64,000 nucleotides of DNA from Ga0077536 sp943370145 (GTDB lineage: Bacteria > Pseudomonadota > Gammaproteobacteria > Ga0077536), in the NCBI GenBank assembly GCA_943370145.1, contig CALRPY020000002.1:90110-154109 (forward strand), given 5' to 3'. The notes beneath the pieces are model-generated. The model did no database searches and had not been told where the DNA came from. It saw only the letters and a list, made by a program, of their open reading frames with translations. The position numbers and the translations under genes are program-made. Positions 50,674 through 59,077 of the stretch are shown here, in pieces; positions within the stretch are counted from its first letter, which is position 1; every line of letters starts with the position of its first letter.

Positions 50674-52884
50674 TCAGCGCTGCGAAACGGACAGGCCTTC
50701 CTTGAGGATTTTCGGCGTCACGAAAATCAGCAGTTCCTGCTTCGAACTGCTCGTGCCCGTGCGCTTGAACAGGTTTCCGAGGTAGGGAATATCGCCGAAG
50801 AAGGGCACGAGGTCCTTGTCCGAGCGATTCTCCGACTCGAAGATGCCGCCGAGCACGACGGTCTCGCCGTTCTCCACCAGCACCTGCGTGTTCACCTCGT
50901 TGGTGTCGATGCTCGGCACGCCGGCGAACACCTGGCCCACCGAGTCGCGATTGACGGTCAGGTCCATGATGACCCGATCGTCCGGCGTGATATGCGGCGT
51001 GACCTTCAGGCTCAGCACGGCCTTCTTGAACGACACGTTGGTGGCGCCGCTCGACGTCGCTTCCTGGTACGGGATTTCCGTACCGGACTCGATCGTGGCC
51101 TCCTTCTGGTTCGCGGTGATCACCTGCGGGCTCGCGATGACCTCGCCGCGACCTTCGACCTGCAGGGCCGACAGCTCGAGTTGCAGCAGGTAACTGCCAA
51201 TCTTGCCGATCGACCAGCGGAAGGCCGCCGCCGGGCTCGTGACGGGCAGGTTCACGATGTAATTCTCCTCGCCCTGCGGCGTGACGAAGCCGGTGCCGCC
51301 GCCGTAGTCGACGTCGCCCTCGATGCTGCCGCCGATGATGCTGACGAGGTCCGACTGGGTGCCGCCGCCCTCGTTCAGCTGCAGGTTCTTCGGGTTGTTG
51401 ATCTGGCTGTAGCCGAAGCGCACGCCGATGTCCTTGCTGAAGTCCTCGTTGGCCACCACGATGCGCGACTCGATCAGCACCTGTCGCACCGGAATGTCCA
51501 GGGCCTCGACGACCTTGCGCACCTGGGTGATGTTGTCGGCCGTGTCCTGCACCAGGAGGGTGTTTGTGCGCTGGTCGACCGAGACGTTGCCCCGCTCGGA
51601 CAGCAGGTTGTTCTCCTTGGCCTTCAGCAACGCGGAGATTTCGCTCGCCTTGGCGTAGTTCACCTGCACGAACTCGGTGCGCAAGGGCGCGAGTTCCTGC
51701 AGTTGCTTCTGGGCCTCGAGCTCGAGCTTCTCGCGGGCGGCGATTTCCTCCTGCGGCGCGACCATCACGACGTTCCCGTTCTTGCGCATGCCAAGACCCT
51801 TGGTCTTGAGGATCAGGTCCATCGCCTGGTCCCAGGGCACGTTTTTGAGGCGCAGCGTGACGTTGCCGCCGACGGTGTCGCTGGTGACGAGGTTGAACCC
51901 GGTGAAGTCGGCGATCAGCTGCAGCACCGCCCGGACCTCGATGTCCTGGAAGTTCAGCGACAGGCGTTCCCCGGTGTATCCGAACTTCTCCTTCTTGAGC
52001 TCTTCCTCCTGCTGCTTGGTCAGCGGCTTCATCTCGAGCGTGAAGATGTTGTCCGACTGGTAGGCGAGGTGTTCGTACAGGCCGCTCGAGGTCACCACCA
52101 TGCGCGTGCCGTTGCCGTGGCGGAAGGTGTCGATCTCCTTCGCCGGGGTCGCGAAATCGGTGACGTCGAGCTTGCGGTCCAGGTCGCTGGGCAGCGAGGT
52201 GTCGACGAAATCGACGATCAGCTTCCCGCCCTTGTCATCGATGTTGATGCCGACGTTCGGATTCGACAGGTCGACGACGACCTGGGCCTCGCCGTTGGCG
52301 CCGCGGCGGAAGTCGATTGCATTGATGTTCTCGCCGGTGGCCGAGCCGGGCATCGTGAGCGCGCCAGCCGGGGGCGCCGCGGCTGGCGCCATTGTCGAGC
52401 CCGCGATCGGCCGGACAGTGCTCGACGTGATATCGGCCGGCACGCCCTCCAGGATCACCTTGACCCAGTTGCCCTCGGTCTGCAGCGAGTAGGGCACGAC
52501 CTGCACCAGGTTCATGACGACGCGGGTGCGGCCTTCGGCCTCCGCCGCGGAGACGCTTTCCACCTTGCCGACGCCGATGGTCTGGGTCTTGACCGGCAGG
52601 TTCAGCGTGGTGCCCGGGAAGTCGAGCGCGATGCGGGCCGGGTTGTCGATCGTGAAGCTCAAGGGGTCCGCGGCCAGCGGCTCGGACAGCTGCATCTCGA
52701 CCTGGACGCGGTCTCCGGGCAGCGAGGTGTACCGGATGTCGTCGAGCGTCGCGGCATCGGCGCCGGTCTGCGCAATGGCGAGCGACCCTCCGCACACCAG
52801 GCCGACCAGCGTACGTGCGATGGCCCTGCGGGCCGGCAGGTGCGCCGTCAGCCGATTCAGCAGTTGATATGTCGCAGCTCTCAT
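50674..52884 (-). CDS. pilQ: Type IV pilus secretin PilQ
   Basis: Outer-membrane secretin through which the type IV pilus passes. The 736-residue precursor has a signal region (1-45), AMIN domains (about 50-130 and 165-270; YTSLPGDRVQVEMQLSEPL), an STN/N0 domain (LSLNFQDIEVRAVLQLIADFTGFNLV, about 305-380), an N1 domain and the secretin core (about 530-730) with the signature VVLGGIFESENRSDKDLVPFFGDIPYLGNLF. It closes pilMNOPQ, 27 bp after pilP. Confidence 0.97.
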   Translation of the reverse strand: MRAATYQLLNRLTAHLPARRAIARTLVGLVCGGSLAIAQTGADAATLDDIRYTSLPGDRVQVEMQLSEPLAADPLSFTIDNPARIALDFPGTTLNLPVKTQTIGVGKVESVSAAEAEGRTRVVMNLVQVVPYSLQTEGNWVKVILEGVPADITSSTVRPIAGSTMAPAAAPPAGALTMPGSATGENINAIDFRRGANGEAQVVVDLSNPNVGINIDDKGGKLIVDFVDTSLPSDLDRKLDVTDFATPAKEIDTFRHGNGTRMVVTSSGLYEHLAYQSDNIFTLEMKPLTKQQEEELKKEKFGYTGERLSLNFQDIEVRAVLQLIADFTGFNLVTSDTVGGNVTLRLKNVPWDQAMDLILKTKGLGMRKNGNVVMVAPQEEIAAREKLELEAQKQLQELAPLRTEFVQVNYAKASEISALLKAKENNLLSERGNVSVDQRTNTLLVQDTADNITQVRKVVEALDIPVRQVLIESRIVVANEDFSKDIGVRFGYSQINNPKNLQLNEGGGTQSDLVSIIGGSIEGDVDYGGGTGFVTPQGEENYIVNLPVTSPAAAFRWSIGKIGSYLLQLELSALQVEGRGEVIASPQVITANQKEATIESGTEIPYQEATSSGATNVSFKKAVLSLKVTPHITPDDRVIMDLTVNRDSVGQVFAGVPSIDTNEVNTQVLVENGETVVLGGIFESENRSDKDLVPFFGDIPYLGNLFKRTGTSSSKQELLIFVTPKILKEGLSVSQR

Positions 52885-52911
52885 GTTCGATTACCCCTTG
52901 AGTGGGTTGTT

Positions 52912-53484
52912 CTACTCATCTTCCAACAGGGCCAGGGACGCTTGGCGTTCCTCCCAGCGCCCGTCGGCGTCCTTGACGATCTCGCGCAGGTCGATGCGGT
53001 CTTCCTGGATATCGAGGATCTTGCCGAAATTGCGTCCGAGGTAATTACCGACCTGTACGCGGTGCACGGTGCCCGCGTTGTCGCGGATGATTGCCCACAG
53101 CTCGTTGTCGTCGCGCAGCGTGCCGACCATGCGCAGGCTGTCGAGCTCGAAACCCTCCAGCTCCTCGCGGTTGTGCGCCATGATTTCGTCGGTGAAAGCC
53201 TGCTGGAGGGCATCGGTCGCCGGCGCCACCTCCTCCTGCTGCGCCTCGAGTTCCTTGAACGGCGTGAACGGATCGCGCAACTGCCGTTCGGCGGACTGGT
53301 AGAGGTAGCGCGCGTAAGGCTTGATTGGCGGCAACGGCTCGATCTGGCCGCCCTTGCGCGAGAGCACCTCCGCCGCGTAGTTCTCGAGGTCGGTCTTGTC
53401 GCGATTGACGCAGCCGCCGAGTGCGAGGCCTGCCGAGACGAGCAGGAACAGCGGAATCGCCTTGCCGGTGGTCCTTTCGCTCAT
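52912..53484 (-). CDS. pilP: Type IV pilus lipoprotein PilP
   Basis: Inner-membrane lipoprotein joining PilN/PilO to PilQ. The 190-residue product has a lipoprotein signal (LLVSAGLALGGC), a flexible segment and a C-terminal beta domain with SLRMVGTLRDDNELWAIIRDNAGTVHRVQVGNYLGRNFGKILDI, typical of PilP. The ATG overlaps the pilO stop and has GGAAGGAA just upstream. Confidence 0.95.
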   Translation of the reverse strand: MSERTTGKAIPLFLLVSAGLALGGCVNRDKTDLENYAAEVLSRKGGQIEPLPPIKPYARYLYQSAERQLRDPFTPFKELEAQQEEVAPATDALQQAFTDEIMAHNREELEGFELDSLRMVGTLRDDNELWAIIRDNAGTVHRVQVGNYLGRNFGKILDIQEDRIDLREIVKDADGRWEERQASLALLEDE

Positions 53485-54125
53485 TTCCTTCCGCCCTTCT
53501 TTTTGCCCTTGGCCGCGGCGGCCTTCGCTTCTTCCGCGGCTTCCTCTTCCTCGTCCATGTAGCGATAGGTCTTGGCCGTCGTCTCGAAGGTCAGCGGACC
53601 ACCCTTGTCGTTGCTGGTGATCCTGATGTTGTGATTGGTCACGATGCGCGGCAGGTCCGACACGCCGCTGATGAAGGTGCCGAACGCATGGTAGTCGCCG
53701 AGCACGCGGATCTGGATCGGCAGCTCGACGTAGAAGTCCGACGGCTGCTCGGCGCCTGGCTTGAACAGCTGGAATTCGAGGCCGGCACCCAGGCCCTGCT
53801 GCGATATGTCGACCAGCAGCGCCGCCACTTCGGTCTTGTTCGGCAAGCGCTTGAGCAGGTCGCCGAAGGTTTCCTTGATGTCCTCGAGCTGCTCCTTGAG
53901 GGCCTGCAGGTTCGCGGCCTTCCTCTGCTTGGTCTCGAAGGTCTGCTTGAGCGTCGTTTCCTCGGCCTGCACCGTGCGCAGCTGCTCGCGCAGCGGGTTG
54001 ATGTCCTGCCAGGTGGCGAGACCGAGGATTGCGGCGCAGACGATCAGCGTGAAGACCGCCTTGACGGGCAGCGGCCACGACCCGATGTTCTGGAAATTCA
54101 GGTTGTTGAGGTCGGAGAGCTTCAT
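53481..54125 (-). CDS. pilO: Type IV pilus alignment protein PilO
   Basis: Inner-membrane protein of the pilus alignment complex, partner of PilN. The 214-residue product has one membrane segment (VKAVFTLIVCAAILGLATW), a coiled coil (about 45-95), a ferredoxin-like periplasmic domain (LPNKTEVAALLVDISQQGLGAGLEFQLFKP, FGTFISGVSDLPRIVTNHNI) and a charged Ala/Lys/Glu tail. It overlaps pilN and pilP by 4 nt each. Confidence 0.95.
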   Translation of the reverse strand: MKLSDLNNLNFQNIGSWPLPVKAVFTLIVCAAILGLATWQDINPLREQLRTVQAEETTLKQTFETKQRKAANLQALKEQLEDIKETFGDLLKRLPNKTEVAALLVDISQQGLGAGLEFQLFKPGAEQPSDFYVELPIQIRVLGDYHAFGTFISGVSDLPRIVTNHNIRITSNDKGGPLTFETTAKTYRYMDEEEEAAEEAKAAAAKGKKKGGRK

Positions 54126-54697
54126 ATCGCGTCTTCCCCTTCCTCCGTCTCGGTCTTCGGCGCCGTTTGCGAGACGCGCAGCGTGAAGTTCGCAATGCGG
54201 CGGCCGGACTCATCCGAGGACTGGATGATTTCGAGCTTCGGGTCCTTCATCCATTCCGACTTCTCGATGTTGCGCATGAAGCTCGACACGCGGGCATTCG
54301 ATTCGGCGACGCCCTTCAGCATGATGACGTCCGCGTTCTGGGCGACCTCCCTCAGGTACACGCCTTCGGGCAACGCGGTCACCAGTTCATCGAAGATGCG
54401 GACGATCGTCGGTCGGCTCGACTGCAGGGTTTCGATGGCCTTCATGCGGGCGATCAAACGCTGCTTTTCCTTCTCGAGCTCCTGGATTTCCCTGATTTTC
54501 TTGTCGAGCGTGGCGATTTCGCCGCGCAGGTAACTGTTGCGCTCGCCCTGGAACTCGATCCGTTCCTGGAAGTGGTAGTGCACGAGTCCCCAGAGCAGGA
54601 CGGTGAGGCCGGCGAAGGCGCCGACTATCGCCAGGTATTCGTTGCGCCGTTGCTTGCGCAGCTCCGCGCGCCACGGCAGTAGGTTGATGCGAGCCAT
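54122..54697 (-). CDS. pilN: Type IV pilus assembly protein PilN
   Basis: Inner-membrane partner of PilO whose cytoplasmic tip binds PilM. The 191-residue protein starts MARINLLPWRAELRKQRR, the conserved INLLP motif, followed by one membrane segment, a coiled coil (QGERNSYLRGEIATLDKKIREIQELEKEKQ) and a periplasmic domain with LVTALPEGVYLREVAQNADVIMLKGVAESNARVSSFMRNIE. Its start overlaps the pilM stop (TGATG). Confidence 0.96.
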   Translation of the reverse strand: MARINLLPWRAELRKQRRNEYLAIVGAFAGLTVLLWGLVHYHFQERIEFQGERNSYLRGEIATLDKKIREIQELEKEKQRLIARMKAIETLQSSRPTIVRIFDELVTALPEGVYLREVAQNADVIMLKGVAESNARVSSFMRNIEKSEWMKDPKLEIIQSSDESGRRIANFTLRVSQTAPKTETEEGEDAI

Positions 54698-55758
54698 CAG
54701 TCGAAGCTCCTTAACGCAAGGCCGCAGGCAATCATCAGCGCCGGCGCGTCGTTTGCCAGTGCTTCGGCGCGCACCCGGGGCGCCGCCGTCATGTTCGCAA
54801 ACGGGTTCGCGATCGTCGTCGGCGTGTCGACCTTGGACTGCACGAGGGCCTCGATGCCGCCGATCGACGCGCAGCCGCCGGCCAGCACGACGTGGTCGAC
54901 GGTTCCGACCTGGCTCGACGAGTAGAAGAACTGCAGGGCCCGGTTGACTTCCTGGGCCATCGATTCCATGAACGGCCGCAGGACCTCGGGCTCGTAGTTG
55001 TCGGGCAGGCCGCCCTGCCGCTTGGCGAGGCCGGCTTCCTCGTACGAGAGGCCGTAGCGGCGCTGGATTTCGTCGGTCAGCTGGCGACCGCCGAACAGCT
55101 GTTCCCGCGTGTAGATGATTTTCGAGTCCTCGAGCACGCTGAGCGTGGACGCGGTTGCACCGACATCCATGACCGCCAGCACGTGTGCCTCACCCACCAG
55201 GCCACCCTGGGCCGCCAGGAGGGCCACGGCGTTTTCGAGGGCGAAGGCCTCCACGTCGACGATCTTGGCTTCGATGCCGGCCACTTCGAGGGCGGCGACG
55301 CGAACGTCCACGTTGTCGCTGCGCGAGGCGGCGAGCAGCACGTCGATGCGTCCGGGGTCACTGGGCGACGGGCCGAGGATGGAGAAGTCGAGGCTGATTT
55401 CGTCGAGCGCGTAGGGAATGTACTGGTCGGCTTCGATCTGGATTTGGCCCTCGAGCTCTTCCTCGGAGAGGTTGGCGGGCATCGAGATGACTTTCGTGAT
55501 GACCGCCGAGCCCGCGACCGCGCAGGCGCCGAGCTTGGTCCGGGTACCCGACTTCTTCACGGCCCGGGCGATGGCTTCGCCGACCAGTTGGGCATCCGTG
55601 ATATTCTTCTCCATCACCGAATTAGGCGGCAGTGGTTCCACCGCGTAGCTCTCCACGCGGTATCGGCCGCCCGAGCGCGACAGCTCCAGCAGTTTGACGG
55701 AGGTCGAGCTGATGTCGATGCCGAGCATCGGGACTTGGCTTCGTCGAAACAGCGCCAC
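54697..55758 (-). CDS. pilM: Type IV pilus actin-like protein PilM
   Basis: Cytoplasmic FtsA/actin-like ATP-binding protein that docks to PilN. The 353-residue product has VPMLGIDISSTSVKLLELSR at the N-terminus, VISMPANLSEEELEGQIQIEADQYIPYAL, VLAVMDVGATASTLSVLED and HVVLAGGCASIGGIEALVQSK as nucleotide-binding phosphates and adenosine motifs. The start is a GTG with AAGGA seven bases upstream. It opens the operon; a promoter is at 55825-55853. The divergent neighbour is the PBP1A gene, as in other gammaproteobacteria. Confidence 0.96.
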   Translation of the reverse strand: MALFRRSQVPMLGIDISSTSVKLLELSRSGGRYRVESYAVEPLPPNSVMEKNITDAQLVGEAIARAVKKSGTRTKLGACAVAGSAVITKVISMPANLSEEELEGQIQIEADQYIPYALDEISLDFSILGPSPSDPGRIDVLLAASRSDNVDVRVAALEVAGIEAKIVDVEAFALENAVALLAAQGGLVGEAHVLAVMDVGATASTLSVLEDSKIIYTREQLFGGRQLTDEIQRRYGLSYEEAGLAKRQGGLPDNYEPEVLRPFMESMAQEVNRALQFFYSSSQVGTVDHVVLAGGCASIGGIEALVQSKVDTPTTIANPFANMTAAPRVRAEALANDAPALMIACGLALRSFD

Positions 55759-55824
55759 AATTAATCCTTAAATATTAACAGGTTAGGGCGACGTACTGTC
55801 CATTAACCTTAAGATGCTGTCCGA

Positions 55825-55853
55825 ACTATAGCCAACGGCCTGTTAAAAAACAA
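55825..55853 (-). promoter_or_regulatory. Sigma70-type promoter of pilMNOPQ
   Basis: On the minus strand TTGTTT (55848-55853) and TATAGT (55825-55830) are separated by 17 bp, about 67 bp before the pilM GTG. It sits in an AT-rich 170-bp divergent region. Confidence 0.6.
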
Positions 55854-55927
55854 ACGATTTTTCTAAAAAAATCAAATGTAAACGGGACCTTAGTAAGTCT
55901 ATTTAAAGTTAAACAGCATCGCATATA

Positions 55928-58375
55928 GTGCTGAAATTGCCCGCCCCCCCCAAGATGTTGCGCATCCCGTTCTATTTGCTGCTGGCCACCGCGATCGTTG
56001 CCGTCACCGTTACCTGCGCCGCGCTGTGGTGGGTCGTCCCGCAACTGCCCTCGGCCGCCAGCCTGCGGGATGTCCGCCTCCAGACCCCGCTGCGGGTGTA
56101 CACGGCCGATGGTGCGCTGATCGCCGAATTCGGGGAGAAGCGCCGCTACCCCCTCGCTATCGGCGAAGTACCGCTTCTGGTGAAGCAGGCCTTCATCGCC
56201 GCCGAGGATGACCGCTTCTACGAGCATCCAGGCGTGGACTGGATGGCCATCGTGCGCGCGGCCGTCGAGGTTGCGCGCTCGCAGGAGAAGCGCCAGGGCG
56301 GCAGCACGATCACGATGCAGCTTGCCCGCAATTTTTTCCTGTCACGCGAGAAGACCTATCAGCGAAAACTGAAGGAAATCGTCCTGGCGATAAAAATCGA
56401 GCGCGAGCTCAGCAAGGATGAGATTCTTGAGCTGTATCTCAACAAGATTTTTCTTGGCCAGCGCGCTTACGGCGTTGGCGCGGCAGCCCAGGTCTATTAC
56501 GGGACCACCCTCGACAAGCTCACGGTTGCCGAGATCGCGATGATCGCCGGCCTGCCCAAGGCGCCGTCGAACACGAACCCAATCTCCAATCCGGCTGCCG
56601 CGATGGCCCGGCGCAGCTATGTGCTGCGGCGGATGTATGAGCTGGATTACATCGATGAAGCGACCTACCAGAACGCGCTGGACGCCCCGCAAACGGCGCG
56701 GCTGCACTCGCAGCAGGCCGAGACCAACGCGCCCTACCTCGCCGAGATGGTGCGCGCGGCGCTGCAGGAAAAGTATGGCGAGGCGGTTTACACCGCCGGT
56801 TATCGCGTCTTCACGACGGTCACGAGCGATCTGCAGGCGGCGGCGGTCAAGGCCTTGCGCACGACGCTCATCAACTACGACCGCCGGCACGGATACCGAG
56901 GCCCCGAGGGCAAGGTCGATCTCGCCGCCCTCCCGGCCGAGCGACGCACCGAGTTCCTGTTGCCCTACCCGGAGTTTGGCGGCTTGCAGGCCGTCATCGT
57001 GGAGAACGTGCGCGAGGATGCGATTGACGTCTTCGATGCGCGGGGCGAGGTGCTCACCATCGGCTGGAAGGGCCTGGGCTGGGCCCGACCCCACCTCGGG
57101 GAAGACGCGATCGGGGCGGCCCCCAGGCGCGCCTCGGACATCGTTGCGCCAGGTGACGTGGTCCGCATCGAGTGGTTGCCGCCGGCAGACAAGCAGGACG
57201 GCTACTGGCGACTGGCCCAGGTGCCGAAGGTCGAGGGCGCCCTGGTCTCGATTGCGACTCGCGACGGCGCGGTGCAGGCGCTGGTGGGCGGCTTCGACTT
57301 TACGAAGAGCAAGTTCAACCGCGTGATCCAGGCGCTCCGCCAGCCGGGCTCCAACTTCAAGCCATTCATATATTCCGCTGCACTGGACAACGGCTACACG
57401 GCCGCCAGCTTTGTCAACGACGCGCCGATAGTCTTCGACGCGCCGGGGCTGGAAGCCGCATGGCGCCCCGAGAACTACAGCGGCACCTATTACGGCCCGA
57501 CCCGCCTGCGCGAAGCGCTCGCGAATTCCCGCAACCTGGTGTCGATCCGCATGATGCGCGAGGTCGGCATCGACAAGACCATCGAGCACGTCAGCCGCTT
57601 CGGCTTCGACGCGAAGGCCCTGCCGCGCAACCTGTCGCTGTCCCTCGGTACCGGCGAACTCACGCCGCTGCAGCTCGTGACCGGCTACGCCGCGTTCTCG
57701 AACGGCGGTTTCCGCGTGGAGCCCTACTTCATCCAGCGCGTGGAGCTGGAAGACGGAACGCAGGTATCGGTGGCCGATCCGCTCGTCGCCTGCGACGATT
57801 GCTCTGCGCCCGCCCTCGACGAGGACGGCGAGCCGGTCGATATCGCGGCGCTCGAGGCGCAGACCACCCAGCGCATCGCGCCGCGCGCGATCGACGCCCA
57901 GAACGCCTACATGATGTATTCGATGATGAAGGACGTCATCCGGCGCGGCACCGGCCGGCGTGCGCTGGAGCTCAAGCGCAACGACCTGGCCGGCAAGACC
58001 GGCACCACCAACGACCAGAAGGACGCGTGGTTTTCCGGCCTGAACGGCCGCATCGCGACCACCGTGTGGGTCGGCTTCGATCAGGTCGCGCCGCTGGGCA
58101 ACCAGGAAACCGGCGCGCGGGCCGCGCTGCCGATGTGGATCGACTACATGCGTGCGGCGCTGAAGGACATGCCGGAGTCCGAGCCGCCGCTGCCGCCGGG
58201 CGTCGTCACCGTGCGCATCGATCCAGCCACCGGCGCGGTCGCCGGTGTCGGCAATCGCAACGCCATCCTCGAGACCTTCCGCGCGCAGGACGTGCCGAAG
58301 GCGGGCGCCGCCGCGCCGTCGGCGCCGGTCGGCTACAGCGAGCCGCGCGCAACCGACACCGAAACACTGTTCTAG
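55928..58375 (+). CDS. mrcA: Penicillin-binding protein 1A
   Basis: Bifunctional peptidoglycan glycosyltransferase and transpeptidase anchored in the inner membrane. The protein has 815 residues from the GTG at 55928, or 806 from the ATG at 55955; neither start has a clear ribosome site. One N-terminal membrane segment is followed by the GT51 domain (FIAAEDDRFYEHPGVDW near 90, GGSTITMQLARNFFLS, KEIVLAIKIERELSKDEILELYLNKIFLGQRAYGVGAAA) and the transpeptidase with SNFK (Ser near 473), SRN and KTGTTN (near 688). An inserted OB-like domain lies between. Gene symbol mrcA is synonymous with ponA. Confidence 0.96.
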   Translation: MLKLPAPPKMLRIPFYLLLATAIVAVTVTCAALWWVVPQLPSAASLRDVRLQTPLRVYTADGALIAEFGEKRRYPLAIGEVPLLVKQAFIAAEDDRFYEHPGVDWMAIVRAAVEVARSQEKRQGGSTITMQLARNFFLSREKTYQRKLKEIVLAIKIERELSKDEILELYLNKIFLGQRAYGVGAAAQVYYGTTLDKLTVAEIAMIAGLPKAPSNTNPISNPAAAMARRSYVLRRMYELDYIDEATYQNALDAPQTARLHSQQAETNAPYLAEMVRAALQEKYGEAVYTAGYRVFTTVTSDLQAAAVKALRTTLINYDRRHGYRGPEGKVDLAALPAERRTEFLLPYPEFGGLQAVIVENVREDAIDVFDARGEVLTIGWKGLGWARPHLGEDAIGAAPRRASDIVAPGDVVRIEWLPPADKQDGYWRLAQVPKVEGALVSIATRDGAVQALVGGFDFTKSKFNRVIQALRQPGSNFKPFIYSAALDNGYTAASFVNDAPIVFDAPGLEAAWRPENYSGTYYGPTRLREALANSRNLVSIRMMREVGIDKTIEHVSRFGFDAKALPRNLSLSLGTGELTPLQLVTGYAAFSNGGFRVEPYFIQRVELEDGTQVSVADPLVACDDCSAPALDEDGEPVDIAALEAQTTQRIAPRAIDAQNAYMMYSMMKDVIRRGTGRRALELKRNDLAGKTGTTNDQKDAWFSGLNGRIATTVWVGFDQVAPLGNQETGARAALPMWIDYMRAALKDMPESEPPLPPGVVTVRIDPATGAVAGVGNRNAILETFRAQDVPKAGAAAPSAPVGYSEPRATDTETLF

Positions 58376-58420
58376 GCGCGCGAACGCGCCGCATCGCGAG
58401 ACCGGACCCCCACACCAGCC

Positions 58421-59077
58421 ATGCGCCGTCCCGGCAAACACGGCTCACCGCCCACCGCCGACCGGCGGCGCAGCGAAATTGCGCAGGTGGCGGCGCGCCT
58501 GCTGATGGAGGGTGAAGCCGAGGACTTCGGCGCCGCGAAGCGCAAGGCGGCGGCCCAGGTCGGCGCGCCCGATTTGCGCAGCCTGCCCGACAATATCGAA
58601 GTGCAGGCGGCGATTATCGAGAACCAGCGCCTGTTCGAACCCGAGGAGACCGCCGAGCGCACGCGCCGACTGCGCCTGGCGGCGTTGCAGTCGATGCGCT
58701 TCTTCGCGGAGTTCGAGCCCCGGCTCGTCGGACCGGTGCTGCACGGCACGCCGTTCGAGCATTCACCGGTCACACTGCACCTCTTCGCCGACGAGCTGGA
58801 GCAGGTCATCCGCCGCCTGCTCGATGCCCGTGTGCCGTACGACCTTGGCGAGCAGACGCGCCGCACCGGTCGCCGTGATCAGGAAACCTATCCGGTCCTG
58901 GAAACCGCGATGGGCGGCATCGAGTTCGAACTCGTGGTGCTGCCCCATGCGCGGCTCGTGCATCCGCCGCTGTCGCCGCTCGACGGCGCGCCCTACCGCC
59001 GCCTCGACGCGCAGGCCCTGGCCCAGCTGCTCGACTCCCCGGAATCCGGCGAACCGTACGCCCCGCACGGCCGTTGA
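58421..59077 (+). CDS. Conserved nucleotidyltransferase-like protein of unknown function
   Basis: A 218-residue soluble protein I recognise as a conserved proteobacterial family without known function; I recall relatives carrying unsupported ligase names, and none of those motifs is present. It has an N-terminal helical region (AARLLMEGEAEDFGAAKRKAA), LPDNIEVQAAIIENQRLF, and a nucleotidyltransferase-like middle RLVGPVLHGTPFEHSPVTLHLFADELEQVIRRLL, but the acidic pair expected for catalysis is not obvious. ETAMGGIEFELVVLP and LSPLDGAPYRRL follow. Its stop overlaps the priA start by 1 nt (TGATG), so the two are co-translated. Confidence 0.75.
   Translation: MRRPGKHGSPPTADRRRSEIAQVAARLLMEGEAEDFGAAKRKAAAQVGAPDLRSLPDNIEVQAAIIENQRLFEPEETAERTRRLRLAALQSMRFFAEFEPRLVGPVLHGTPFEHSPVTLHLFADELEQVIRRLLDARVPYDLGEQTRRTGRRDQETYPVLETAMGGIEFELVVLPHARLVHPPLSPLDGAPYRRLDAQALAQLLDSPESGEPYAPHGR

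Noticed and set aside
50425..53562. Very long plus-strand open frame (about 1045 codons) opposite pilQ/pilP
   Set aside because: It is the antisense of clear pilQ, pilP and aroK genes; its composition is Arg/Asp/Val/Gln-rich as expected of antisense GC-rich coding DNA.
58421..59077. A UDP-N-acetylmuramate--alanine ligase name for this family
   Set aside because: No ATP-grasp/Mur ligase P-loop or domain is present and the protein is far too short.
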